From positions 248,001-312,000 of the forward strand of contig NZ_VWSH01000004.1 in the NCBI RefSeq assembly GCF_008629695.1: a DNA stretch of 64,000 bases, written 5' to 3'. A program made the translations under genes and the position numbers. The notes beneath the pieces were generated by a model. It was not told where the DNA came from, ran no database searches, and saw only the letters and a program-made list of their open reading frames with translations. The first letter of the stretch is position 1. Each line of letters opens with the position of its first letter. Shown here piece after piece: positions 24,687 to 33,122 of the stretch. Origin of the DNA: Taibaiella lutea. GTDB taxonomy: Bacteria > Bacteroidota > Bacteroidia > Chitinophagales > Chitinophagaceae.

Positions 24687-25487
24687 TCAGAATGTCCCTA
24701 TTTCGGTTTGACGTATAACAAGTTTTTCCTGTTTAAACCAATCCTGTAATTTCTTTTTATATTGTTCCCAGAATGAACGATCCAGTTTGCTTGCCATTAC
24801 TTCGTAAACAATCATTTTATCATTTATAACCTTGCCTTTTTCTTTTTTCCATAATCCTGTTGCGGGTGTCTGCGTATAAGTTGTAACGCCGCCGAATTTT
24901 CTTACAAGCGTCTTTTTTATCTTCTTATAATACTGTTCCGGAAAAGCATCTCCCTTATCATTATTTAAAGGCAATAATATCTGTATCAGCTTTGAGGGGC
25001 TTGTTTCCCGGAATGATTTATTGATTGCTTTAAGCGCTTTTGCAGTATGTATCCAGGCAAGCGGCCTGAAAGCCTTTCCCGCTTGTTCATTATAATTGAT
25101 AAAAAAGCTTTTGAGCTGGTTTAAGATTTCCGCAGGAAGTTCATTTACCTCCTTTATATGTTTGTACAAAAAAGAAGTATCCGGTATGGCTATATAACGA
25201 TCGTTACGCATGGTTTTCCCGTCCCGTTCCCGCTGACTTGCCTGCAGTCCGCCAATGATGCGGCACTTAATAACACAACCCGGAAAAGCAGTTGCTTCGG
25301 AAATAATTATAACATCCAACGGATCGCCATCGCCGCCAATGGTACCGGGTATAAACCCAAAGTCAAAAGGAAATGCAAGTCCCGCCGGCAATACCTTATT
25401 CAATTCAAAACAGGCTAACTCCGGCTCATAATCATATTTCACGTTGCTGCCTTTCGGAGTTTCAACAATGCAATTTATACTTGCCAT
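24687..25487 (-). CDS. Inorganic diphosphatase
   Basis: 266 residues of the soluble family I pyrophosphatase type. Active-site residues can be followed in KYDYEPELACFE, LPAGLAFPFDFGFIPGT, the signature GDGDPLDVIII (the Asp residues hold Mg2+) and RNDRYIAIPDT. It hydrolyses pyrophosphate to phosphate and pulls biosynthetic reactions forward. The C-terminal extension of about 90 residues makes it longer than the classical 175-residue enzyme and includes WKKEKGKVINDKMIVYEVM. It is minus strand, 27 bases past the Cys-rich gene, so the two may be co-transcribed. Confidence 0.88.
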   Translation of the reverse strand: MASINCIVETPKGSNVKYDYEPELACFELNKVLPAGLAFPFDFGFIPGTIGGDGDPLDVIIISEATAFPGCVIKCRIIGGLQASQRERDGKTMRNDRYIAIPDTSFLYKHIKEVNELPAEILNQLKSFFINYNEQAGKAFRPLAWIHTAKALKAINKSFRETSPSKLIQILLPLNNDKGDAFPEQYYKKIKKTLVRKFGGVTTYTQTPATGLWKKEKGKVINDKMIVYEVMASKLDRSFWEQYKKKLQDWFKQEKLVIRQTEIGTF

Positions 25488-25514
25488 GTATCGTAAGTTT
25501 TAAACCGCCCGCTA

Positions 25515-25847
25515 TTAGTTTTGTATGCTTCTGCAGGCATCTGCGCATTCCGAACATATAGCAGCGCATTCCTGACAATGTTTATTTTCATGTTGGCTGC
25601 ATTCCCTTGCGCAGGCTTCACAGGCGTCAGCACAAATAGCTGCAAGCTTTAAGCCATAACTGCTTCCAAGACTTAATAATTTGGCTGTGGCGGCGCAAAG
25701 CGTTTCACATTCCATATCCAGCTGAATGCAATTTGCCATCATTGTAACATCAGATTCTTTTGTGCAGGAAGCAGCACAATGGCTGCAGATAGCTGCGCAG
25801 CGGAGACATAATGTTATGACTTCTTTATATTCATGATACCCTTTCAT
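25515..25847 (-). CDS. Four-helix-bundle copper-binding protein (DUF326/Csp-like)
   Basis: 110 residues with 17 cysteines, spaced in helix-face patterns such as CLRCAAICSHCAASC (14-28), CADACEACAREC (72-83) and CQECAAICSECADAC (91-105). This is the layout of cytosolic copper storage proteins, where Cys residues line the core of a four-helix bundle and bind many Cu(I) ions. There is no signal peptide, so it should be cytosolic. It is upstream of the pyrophosphatase gene on the same strand. No copper pump or regulator lies next to it. The metal is inferred from the family. Confidence 0.85.
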   Translation of the reverse strand: MKGYHEYKEVITLCLRCAAICSHCAASCTKESDVTMMANCIQLDMECETLCAATAKLLSLGSSYGLKLAAICADACEACARECSQHENKHCQECAAICSECADACRSIQN

Positions 25848-25979
25848 CTTTTTCGTTTTTATTTTAAAAATAGTTTTACAAACCCGCTATGATTTTGCTG
25901 TCATCTACGGGCTCCGGTTTATATAACTGAATGGAGCGGGTTATGTTCGCACAGAGATTTAAAAAATCGCTAAAGTCGA

Positions 25980-26340
25980 GTCCTGAAAGGACGACAGAGA
26001 ACAGGATAGGATACAACCCTATCTGTTGATAATTGGACACTCTTAGCGATGGGTTGCACCACATCGCTATTATGTTTCGCCCTTTCAGGGCTTTCAAAAA
26101 ACGGTAGTTGTGTTATATTTACAAGTCCTGAAAGGACGACAGAGAACAGGATAGGGTACAACCCTATCCTGTTGATAATTGGATGCCCTTAGCAATGGGT
26201 TGCACCACATCGCTATTATGTTTCGCCCTTTCAGAGCTTTCAAAAAACGGTAGCCGTGTTATATTTACAAGTCCTGAAAGGACGGCAGAGAACAGGATAG
26301 GGTACAACCCTATCTACTATAAACAGGGTGCAACCCTATC
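25980..26340. repeat. 145-bp tandem repeat of the GCGATGGGT/CCTGAAAGG hairpin family (2.5 copies)
   Basis: Units begin GTCCTGAAAGGAC at 25980, 26125 and 26271, giving periods of 145 and 146. The third unit is partial. Each unit holds GATAGG-type and AGCGATGGGTTGCACCACATCGCT inverted repeats and ends in GCCCTTTCAGGGC, so head and tail are also complementary. Related single copies lie at 444-525, 50300-50353 and 54581-54620. No gene occupies 25848-26405. Confidence 0.85.
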
Positions 26341-26357
26341 CGTTAATAAACTTATTT

Positions 26358-26395
26358 AAAAAGTAAAGCCGCCCATTTGGGCGGCTTTACTTTTT
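26358..26395. terminator. Strong terminator after the T9SS surface-protein gene
   Basis: A perfect 17-bp stem (26358-26374 with 26379-26395) has an ATTT loop, a GC-rich core GCCGCCC, and A/T flanks on both sides, so it can work in both directions. It lies 11 bases past the minus-strand stop at 26406. Confidence 0.9.
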
Positions 26396-26405
26396 AAACT
26401 TTATA

Positions 26406-29246
26406 CTATTTTGTTTTCTTTATAAACTTCAGGTTTTCCTGACGTCCGTTTCCGGTGTTGGTATACCTGATGTTATATACACCGTCGGCAATACCGCTGA
26501 TGTTGATGCTTATGACATTGCTGCCTTCTGAAAGCAGGTGCTTCACGGAACTTATCCTGCGGCCTGTTACATCCATAAGATCAACCTGTATTGTCCCGTC
26601 ACGATCGAGGCTGTAGTATTCCAGGTTCACAATTGTTTCGGCAGGATTCGGATAAAGTTTTGCCCACTCACTACTTGTGCTGCTCCTGCGGATATGCACA
26701 ATCTTCGGATAAACTTCGCTCGCCCCGTTTTGACCGTGCAATACCAGTTTATAGAAGTTCTCCATATCCGGGTTGTTGTCCATCAGCTGCATAGACTGAA
26801 CGCCATCCCTGTTTTCAGCCGTAAGGCTGCCTAAAGATGTCCAGGCCTTCTGGTCGGTGCTGCGTAGGATTTCATAGCTGTCCATAGCCTTAACATCCGT
26901 TACTTTCCATGTCAGCAGGTTGCTGTGATTGTTCAGCGCTTTGCCGTTAAAGTCTATTACTTTAACCGGCAGCGGAGTTGTATTGGCAGGATATACCAGT
27001 ACATAAACCGTTGCAACTGCACAGGCCACCGGTGTGCCATTGTCACATACCTGATAACTGTATTGCGCAGAGCCAACAAAATTGACAGCAGGCGTAAATG
27101 TATAATTGCCCTGGTCGTTTATAGTGAAACTACCGTTCGCGTTTGTTACCGTTGCTGGCGTTACCGTAAGCGTGTTACCCTCCGGATCATGGTCATTGTC
27201 CTTTGCATTACCACTTACAGGCGAATTAGCCAATGTATATGCATAGTCATCGGATGCTGCTGTTGTATTGGCAGCGCCAGGAGGCAATACTTTTATGATC
27301 TGGTAAGCCGTATCGCAGTTCGAGGATAATAGCTGGTCGCAGACACTGTAAACCAATGTATCTGTTCCCGTAAAACCGGTGGCGGGGTGATAATAAATAT
27401 CCCCGTTAACCCCTATCGAATCAATCGTACCGTGGTTGGGCATATTTGTGATGGTAACGCTTGCCGGATTCAGCGAGCCTCCGTAATTGCCGGATGCATC
27501 ATTATCCAGCGTAGGAAGGCTAACGGGTGTCTGGTAGGTTGTTGTTACCATATCAAGGTTAGCTATCGGCATCGCATTGGCATTCGTTGCGGAATCCCTT
27601 ACATTTATCTGCAGCAACTGAGTCGGGCATCCTGTGGTTTGGCCGGGTGCACAAACACTGATGGTAAATTCATAATTACCCGGTTGCGATGCGGTAAAGG
27701 TATAAGTACCATTACTGTTCAGGACAGGTGTTTGCGCGGTGGGGTTATTGCTGTTTGCCTGTATGTTGCCATAAGAAGTATTGGTATATACCTGGTCGTT
27801 CGTTGCTACGTTTCCGTTTACCGGCATATTGGTAAAGGCTACATTCCAGTCATGGTTTATGGTTTGCTGTGGCGGGTAAATGATAACTCTTGTAGTATCA
27901 CACCTGTTACCGTCGCAGACTATTATGCAACCTTCCACAGTATCTGTGGCTGTTCCGTTTGGCGTATAAGTATAGCAATGATTAACATCAGGTCCTGTAA
28001 GCGTATATTCTGCAGGTGTTCCGCATGTGGTTACACTTGTTACCGCAGTTGAACTTACATCATCAAACACAGGGCATACAACCACAGGACAGGTCGGACA
28101 GCTTGGCGTTGTTATTACCGTATCATTAGTCGGTACCGGAGGATAAAGGATAACCCTTGTCGTGTCACACCTTCCGTTATTGCAGGTGACGATGCAAGCC
28201 TGAGCCGTATCTGTCACGGTTCCGGTTGGTGTGTAAGTGATGCAACCACCTGCACTCACCGCGCTTGCAGTATAACCAGCAGGTGTTCCGCATGGTGTGC
28301 TGTATGCAGCGCCGCCTGTAGTATCTACATCATCCACAACAGCACATACCGTTACCGGACAAGTCGGACAGGTTGGTGTTGTCGTTGTCGTATCATTCGT
28401 CGGTGTAATAGTCAATGTAGCAGTGGTAGAATCTGTACAGGTACCATTACTGAACACATACTTCACCGTATAGGTATTGGCAAAGCTGCTGTTGATGTTT
28501 ATTTGTCCGTTAGCAGTATTCAGGCTCAGTCCGGAAGGCGTGGCGGAATAAGTACCGCCTGTCTGGCCTGTTTGCGTGACATTGGCTGTTCCGGAACCTG
28601 ATAAGTATGGTGAGCCACTGTAAACAATGGTCGCTGTTGGTATTGCTGAAACCGTAACATCAACTGTAAAGGCATTGCCTGCACAACCGGCTGCTACTGG
28701 TGTTACGGTATATCTCACTACGCCCGCACCGGTTAAGGTTTGCGCTATACTGTTGCCGCAACCTGAAGTACAGTTGCTGAATCCTGTTACAGAGCCGGAT
28801 TGTAAGGCCGCAGTCCAGGTATAAGTGCTGCCCGTGATAGTAGAATTTAACGAAACACCTGTAACATTTCCACTGCAGATAGTTTGCGGCGAAGCTGAAC
28901 CGACAGGCAATGGTTTTGAAACCAGTGTGAATGCCGCACTTGCAGGGCTGAAGCAGTTATTGATTGTGTCTTTGTAGAATGCATAATATGTACCGGTTGC
29001 AGCGGTAGCCGGAGTTGCATATAGATTGGTATGCAGGTTATCTGTAAACCATGTTAACGCATTATATGCAAGAGCCGTACCTGAAACGATACTGTTCAGG
29101 TTGTAAGTACCTGCACCGCAAATCGTATCTGAAGTTTTAGTAAGTACCGGCGCTGTGTTACTGGCTATACAACAGGCTTTCTGTGTAGAATCGGCAGCGA
29201 TGTTGTAAGTATAAGTATAATTATAACTGTGTATGTTTTTTATGAA
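26406..29246 (-). CDS. T9SS type A-sorted surface protein with Ig/PKD-like repeats, lacking a start codon and signal peptide (5-prime truncated)
   Basis: The frame is open from a TAA at 29247-29249 to the stop at 26406 (about 947 codons). No ATG lies in its first part; the TTG at 28910 is mid-domain. Repeated beta-sandwich modules are visible, including two 90-residue copies each opening PTNDT and containing CPTCPV and GRCDTTRV or NRCDTTRV, then cadherin-like segments with DNDASG and DNDHDPEGN. The last 80 residues are a type A T9SS sorting domain (KLYPNPAETIVNLEY, LMDVTGRRI, GVYNIRY). A T9SS substrate needs a Sec signal peptide and none is present. The gene is therefore probably a remnant of a longer adhesin-like protein. 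A good terminator follows. Confidence 0.75.
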   Translation of the reverse strand, partial: FIKNIHSYNYTYTYNIAADSTQKACCIASNTAPVLTKTSDTICGAGTYNLNSIVSGTALAYNALTWFTDNLHTNLYATPATAATGTYYAFYKDTINNCFSPASAAFTLVSKPLPVGSASPQTICSGNVTGVSLNSTITGSTYTWTAALQSGSVTGFSNCTSGCGNSIAQTLTGAGVVRYTVTPVAAGCAGNAFTVDVTVSAIPTATIVYSGSPYLSGSGTANVTQTGQTGGTYSATPSGLSLNTANGQININSSFANTYTVKYVFSNGTCTDSTTATLTITPTNDTTTTTPTCPTCPVTVCAVVDDVDTTGGAAYSTPCGTPAGYTASAVSAGGCITYTPTGTVTDTAQACIVTCNNGRCDTTRVILYPPVPTNDTVITTPSCPTCPVVVCPVFDDVSSTAVTSVTTCGTPAEYTLTGPDVNHCYTYTPNGTATDTVEGCIIVCDGNRCDTTRVIIYPPQQTINHDWNVAFTNMPVNGNVATNDQVYTNTSYGNIQANSNNPTAQTPVLNSNGTYTFTASQPGNYEFTISVCAPGQTTGCPTQLLQINVRDSATNANAMPIANLDMVTTTYQTPVSLPTLDNDASGNYGGSLNPASVTITNMPNHGTIDSIGVNGDIYYHPATGFTGTDTLVYSVCDQLLSSNCDTAYQIIKVLPPGAANTTAASDDYAYTLANSPVSGNAKDNDHDPEGNTLTVTPATVTNANGSFTINDQGNYTFTPAVNFVGSAQYSYQVCDNGTPVACAVATVYVLVYPANTTPLPVKVIDFNGKALNNHSNLLTWKVTDVKAMDSYEILRSTDQKAWTSLGSLTAENRDGVQSMQLMDNNPDMENFYKLVLHGQNGASEVYPKIVHIRRSSTSSEWAKLYPNPAETIVNLEYYSLDRDGTIQVDLMDVTGRRISSVKHLLSEGSNVISINISGIADGVYNIRYTNTGNGRQENLKFIKKTK

Positions 29247-29420
29247 TTATTGGCAAATACGCTACATTATTATGGAATTGTTAACATTTTGCTAATGTTA
29301 TGAAGATGATAAAAACGATCTGATTTATGAGTGCACTAAACATTGTTTTTTTTTATTTATTTAAATACAGCTGTTATGAAGTTTTCTCAATCCTCTTATT
29401 ATATTTACATTTTTATATGT

Positions 29421-29894
29421 TTAAAGTATAATAATTTGTTTGTCAGACATGATGCTTTCAGCTGCTATATCCGCTCTTCCAAGTAGTTTGCCTGCTCTTC
29501 CAGGTGGTTTGCCCGCTCTTCCAAGTGGTTTTCCCTCTCTTCCAAGTGGTTTTCCCTCTCTTCCAAGTGGTTTTCCCGCTCTTCCAATTGGTTTCGCCAT
29601 GCTTCCAAGTGGTTCCGCCATGCTTCCAACTGCTTTCGCCACGCTTCCAACCGGTTCCGCTACGCTCCCGATCGGTTTAGCCACTCTTCTAACCGATATA
29701 TCCGCTCTTCCAAGTGGTTTCGCCATGCTTCCAAGTGGTATATCCGCTCTCCCGATCGGTTTAGCCACTCTTCCAAGTGGTTCCTCCGTGCTTCCAAGTG
29801 GTTCCGCCACACTTTCAATCGGTTCCGCCATGCTTTCGTAAGAGAAATTTCGGGTAAGTCCTGAAATTTCCCGTTCTGTCTTCTTATTTGTCAT
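29421..29894 (-). CDS. Doubtful ORF over a 21-bp tandem array (PLGRAGK-type heptads)
   Basis: 157 codons with an ATG start and a non-repetitive opening MTNKKTEREISGLTRNFS, then about 17 seven-residue units such as PLGRAGK and PLGSMAK. The alternative minus frame reads LEERENH and LEAWRNH heptads, a coiled-coil pattern like the 7.9-kb array, but is cut by a TAG at 29660-29662. The plus strand is open as well (ALPSGFP units). The sequence alone cannot tell which frame, if any, is translated. The natural-looking N-terminus favours the 157-codon frame, the coiled-coil logic favours the other. Confidence 0.3.
   Translation of the reverse strand: MTNKKTEREISGLTRNFSYESMAEPIESVAEPLGSTEEPLGRVAKPIGRADIPLGSMAKPLGRADISVRRVAKPIGSVAEPVGSVAKAVGSMAEPLGSMAKPIGRAGKPLGREGKPLGREGKPLGRAGKPPGRAGKLLGRADIAAESIMSDKQIIIL
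29471..29827. repeat. Seventeen-unit 21-bp tandem repeat
   Basis: Seventeen spacerless 21-base units follow the form CCGCTCTTCCAAGTGGTTTCG, ending in a partial unit. Units near 29,534-29,575 are almost identical, while the right half is more diverged (CTCCCGATCGGTTTAG, CTTCTAACCGATATAT), which suggests recent expansion on the left. There are no constant repeats with variable spacers, so it is not CRISPR. Confidence 0.9.
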
Positions 29895-29975
29895 GTTGAA
29901 CTAAAACGAAGCCCGGATCTGTTTGTTACTGAGTATATTTGGTTGTTGTTTATTTTTAGGTTCAAAGGTTAAGTA

Positions 29976-30014
29976 AATAACAAAGGCGTATCTCAGCGAT
30001 ACGCCTTTGTTATT
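29976..30014. terminator. 17-bp hairpin between the repeat array and the cinA remnant
   Basis: AATAACAAAGGCGTATC (29976-29992) is perfectly complementary to 29998-30014 around TCAGC. It is flanked by A/T-rich sequence and can serve as a terminator for minus-strand transcription coming from the truncated gene at 30188-30307. Confidence 0.6.
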
Positions 30015-30187
30015 GCTGTAATCCGGCAAAAGCACTTCTGATAATTAAGCTGCCTTTTCGCGGTAAGTAGCAAAAGATTGTTTTTGAACCTGCTTACCGT
30101 TCGTATACCCAATAATTCCCTGCCGGTAACTTCTATTAATCCATTATTCAAATTCAGCTTAGTATTTCGCCCAAATGTACTGCCCTG

Positions 30188-30307
30188 CTAAAAAGTAAAT
30201 GCGAGGCTGCCGGCTGTCGCGATCTCCACAAATGCAATGTTCAGGTTACGCGCGGCTATTATGGCGGCACATCCGGCAATGATTGCTTCTGTTTCTTTGT
30301 TCTGCAT
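30188..30307 (-). pseudogene. Truncated CinA C-terminal-domain-like gene remnant
   Basis: A short minus-strand frame of 39 codons opens MQNKETEAIIAGCAAIIAAR and continues LNIAFVEIATAGSLA before a TAG at 30188-30190. The part after the leading helix matches the ESCTGG-type strand-loop of CinA/nicotinamide-nucleotide amidase C-terminal domains (the form AESATAG is usual in short Bacteroidota members). Those proteins are about 160 residues long; here nothing recognisable follows. Glu to Val/Ile changes in the motif (FVEIATAG) also point to decay. The gene lies in a gene-poor zone with other decayed sequence. Confidence 0.45.
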
Positions 30308-30426
30308 TGCAATACTTTTTTAATTAATATACTTCCTGCAATGTTGGTTTAACGCATAGAAATTTTTGCTTCCCCTGAACCGATTACAGCGATTATGTGT
30401 TATAAAACCGCTATCAATCAATCAAC

Positions 30427-30969
30427 ATGGATATACTCGTGCTTATATTCGGTGAAGGCAAAGACCTTACCTTCTGGCAGATGGGTTGCCGGGGAATTGT
30501 AGTTTTCTTTATTGCATTCCTGCTGATACGTATTTCAGGAAGACGCTCCTTCGGTATTAAGACGCCTCTTGACAATATTATCATCATAACGCTCGGAGCG
30601 GTGCTCAGCCGTGCCATTGTAGGCGCTTCGGCATTTATTCCCGTTGTATTCACTTGTTTGCTTATTGTATTGCTGCACCGTTTACTTGCATGGCTAAAAG
30701 TACACAACACAAAGGCAAGCAAGGTAATGGACGGAGAGAAGATATTGCTGTATATGAACGGCGCTTTTCTGCAAAAGAACCTGGATATGGCTTTGGTTTG
30801 TATAGAGGATGTGTTGCAGGGTGTGCGGGAATGTGCCCTGACGGATGACTTATCCAAAATTGAGATCGTTTATATGGAACGTAACGGGCAGATAAGCGTT
30901 ATTAAAAAACAACCCTTATGGTATGCAAGGCAACTGTTTGTTAAATCGATTTCAAAGCAGCGCGGTTAA
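30427..30969 (+). CDS. DUF421 (YetF-like) membrane protein
   Basis: 180 residues. Three transmembrane helices occupy about residues 20-85 (FWQMGCRGIVVFFIAFLLIR and following). The DUF421 landmarks are ISGRRSFGIKTPLDNIIIITLGAVLSRAIVG and the soluble C-terminal part with GEKILLYMNGAFLQKNL and MERNGQISVIKK. The family is widespread and of unknown activity. In Bacillus, members are associated with membrane stress. It is the first gene of a plus-strand group of stress- and metal-themed genes. The start at 30427 directly precedes a natural N-terminus. Confidence 0.88.
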   Translation: MDILVLIFGEGKDLTFWQMGCRGIVVFFIAFLLIRISGRRSFGIKTPLDNIIIITLGAVLSRAIVGASAFIPVVFTCLLIVLLHRLLAWLKVHNTKASKVMDGEKILLYMNGAFLQKNLDMALVCIEDVLQGVRECALTDDLSKIEIVYMERNGQISVIKKQPLWYARQLFVKSISKQRG

Positions 30970-31036
30970 TGAACTTAAATGAATGTAACGAGTTGATATA
31001 ACAACAAAAAACATTTTGAACCTCAAAAAGCATATT

Positions 31037-31603
31037 ATGCCACAGAAAACAGCAGCAGCAAAAAAACAAGCACCCGCTAAATCCCAATCCACAAAAAGAA
31101 CGCCACAGGAAGAAGGAGCATTGATGGAACTATTTGTCGATTCTCTTAAAGACATCAACTGGGCGGAAAAGCAATTGCTTAAAGCGCTTAAGAAAATGTC
31201 AAAAGCATCTACATCCGATGAACTCAGCACTGCCTTTAGCGATCACATGGCTCAGACTGAAGGACATGTAGAAAGACTGGCGCAAGTATTTGAGTCATTA
31301 GGCAAAAAAGTTACTTCTAAAAAGTGCGAGGCTATGGCAGGGCTGATTAAAGAAGCGGAAGAACTGATTGAAGAAACGGAAGCAGGCACAGAAGTGCGTG
31401 ATGTAGCTTTAATAGCCGCCGCCCAGAAAGTGGAACATTATGAAATTGCAACTTATGGTACTTTAAGAACGCTTGCAGGTACGCTTGGATTGTCCACAGC
31501 ACAGAAATTGCTTCAACAGACGCTTGACGAAGAAAAAACGGCAGACAGCTTACTGACTGAAATAGCAGAAGGTTATGTGAATGAAGAAGCCGGTAAAGAA
31601 TAA
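31037..31603 (+). CDS. DUF892 ferritin-like protein (YciE/YciF family)
   Basis: 188 residues from the ATG at 31037. The upstream TTG at 31016 adds only a basic stretch. The first 30 residues are a Lys/Ala/Gln-rich extension (AAAKKQAPAKSQSTKR), followed by the DUF892 core: LMELFVDSLKDINWAEKQLLKALKKM, FSDHMAQTEGHVERL and KVEHYEIATYGTLR, whose Glu and His residues would bind a di-metal centre. The family is linked to general stress in enteric bacteria; its reaction is uncertain. The basic tail is common in Bacteroidota members and could bind DNA. The broken Nramp gene follows 105 bases later. Confidence 0.9.
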   Translation: MPQKTAAAKKQAPAKSQSTKRTPQEEGALMELFVDSLKDINWAEKQLLKALKKMSKASTSDELSTAFSDHMAQTEGHVERLAQVFESLGKKVTSKKCEAMAGLIKEAEELIEETEAGTEVRDVALIAAAQKVEHYEIATYGTLRTLAGTLGLSTAQKLLQQTLDEEKTADSLLTEIAEGYVNEEAGKE

Positions 31604-31708
31604 AGAAAGTATTCAATATCAGGTCCGGGCTTCAGTTATATATGGGGCCCGGATTTTATTTGAATACTTCCGGCCATTGAATAATATGTTTCCTAAGCTT
31701 TATACATC

Positions 31709-32955
31709 ATGGAAGATTCCAAAGACAAAAAGAAAGATAAAGGATTGAAAAAATTCTTTAAGCTGTTAGGTCCCGGTCTGATAACAGGCGCAAGCGATGA
31801 TGACAGGCCGGCGCCCAATTCGGTTTTGCAACACTGTGGACTGCTTTGCTGACATTTCCGTTAATGGCTTCCATTCAGGGAATGTGTGCAAGAATAGGTC
31901 TGGTAACTTCACAAGGGCTTACGGTTACGCTCAAGCAACACTATTCCAGGTTCTTATTGTATAGTATGCTTTTGTTCAGCTTTCCTGCAATCACACTTAA
32001 TATTGGTGCCGATATTCAAGGGATGGGAGCAGTGGCGCATATGCTGATACCCAAAGTTCCGGCCCCTGTTTTCTCGGTGATTGTAACGGCTGTATTGATG
32101 TTTATAATTATAAGATTCCCTTACCAGAAAATAGCCATGATACTGAAGTGGCTTTGCCTGTCATTATTTTTGTATCTCATTGTCCCTTTTATGATGCATC
32201 AGGACTGGGCGGAAATATTTAAAAGAACGTTCATTCCTACATTGAAGTTTAACAAAGAATTCCTTTCTATAATCGTAGCCATACTCGGCACAACCATATC
32301 GCCTTATCTTTTCTTCTGGCAAACAACAATGGAGGCGGAAGATATTGCTCATGGCAAGAAAAGTATTTATGTAAACAAGCGTATGCTGAGCGATATGAAG
32401 ACCGATGTAAACGTGGGTATGTTTTTGTCAAATATGGTCATGTTCTTTATGATACTTACAACCGGAAGCGTGCTGTTCACTCATGGCATCAGGCAGATTG
32501 ATACCGTTGAGCAGGCGGCCAAAGCATTGGAACCACTGGCAGGCAAGCTTACTTATCTTATTTTTACTTTAGGCGTGCTGGGTACAGGCATGCTTGCAAT
32601 CCCGGTGCTTGCAGGTTCGCAATCTTATATGCTTGCCGAAACATTTGGCTGGGAAGCAGGCCTTGATAAAAAATTTACGCAGGCTAAGTCTTTTTATGTT
32701 TCCATAATTATTTCTCTTATTGTCGGCCTTTCACTCGATTTCTTTGGTGTAAGCCCTATCAAAGCCCTTATATTTACTGCTATTGCGTATGGGTTGACGG
32801 CTCCTGTAATGATTGCCGTTATACTGCACATTGGCAATAACAAAAAGATTATGAAGGAACATACCAACAGCAAATTGTCCAACTTCCTCGGATTTACAAC
32901 ATTGCTGATAATGACCGTAGCGGCTTTTGCACTTATCTATTTTCTCTTTAAATAG
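31709..32955 (+). pseudogene. Nramp-family divalent metal transporter, disrupted by a frameshifting deletion in TM1
   Basis: The ATG at 31709 starts a normal N-terminus with LLGPGLITGASDDD, but the frame then runs into TGA at 31850-31852. The continuation AGAQFGFATLWTALLTFPLM resumes in another frame at 31807. Between them the family normally has the TM1 metal-binding loop of the form DPSGIATYSQ. Its absence corresponds to about 25 missing bases near 31803-31806. The rest (369 codons from the internal ATG at 31846) is intact with ten or so membrane helices and the ISPYLFFWQ motif. Without the TM1 loop, transport of Mn/Fe-type ions should be lost. An assembly error cannot be excluded. Confidence 0.75.
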
Positions 32956-33122
32956 GCATAGAGCAGGTTAGATGAAACCTTGCAAGTCTGAATCATAGTT
33001 ATGCTCTCCTTTTCTATTGTGATATCATTAGGGTTTATTTACAATATCCATAGGAACTGACCTTTCCTTTTAATCGTAGTTAGTAATGAAAAACATTTTA
33101 TTCATTTCTAAATCGATTTATT

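Noticed and set aside
25980-26340. Possible CRISPR or IS end repeats
   Set aside because: The 145-bp unit contains internal hairpins seen elsewhere as single copies, and there is no transposase or cas gene.
27387-28052. 221-codon plus-strand ORF inside the T9SS surface-protein frame
   Set aside because: It is antisense to repeated Thr/Val/Pro-rich modules whose codon use keeps the opposite strand open; its translation is rich in Cys, Arg and Ile with no domain sense.
29440-29841. 133-codon plus-strand ORF of ALPSGFP-type repeats
   Set aside because: It is one of several frames kept open by the 21-bp period; it has no natural N-terminus and no terminator logic.
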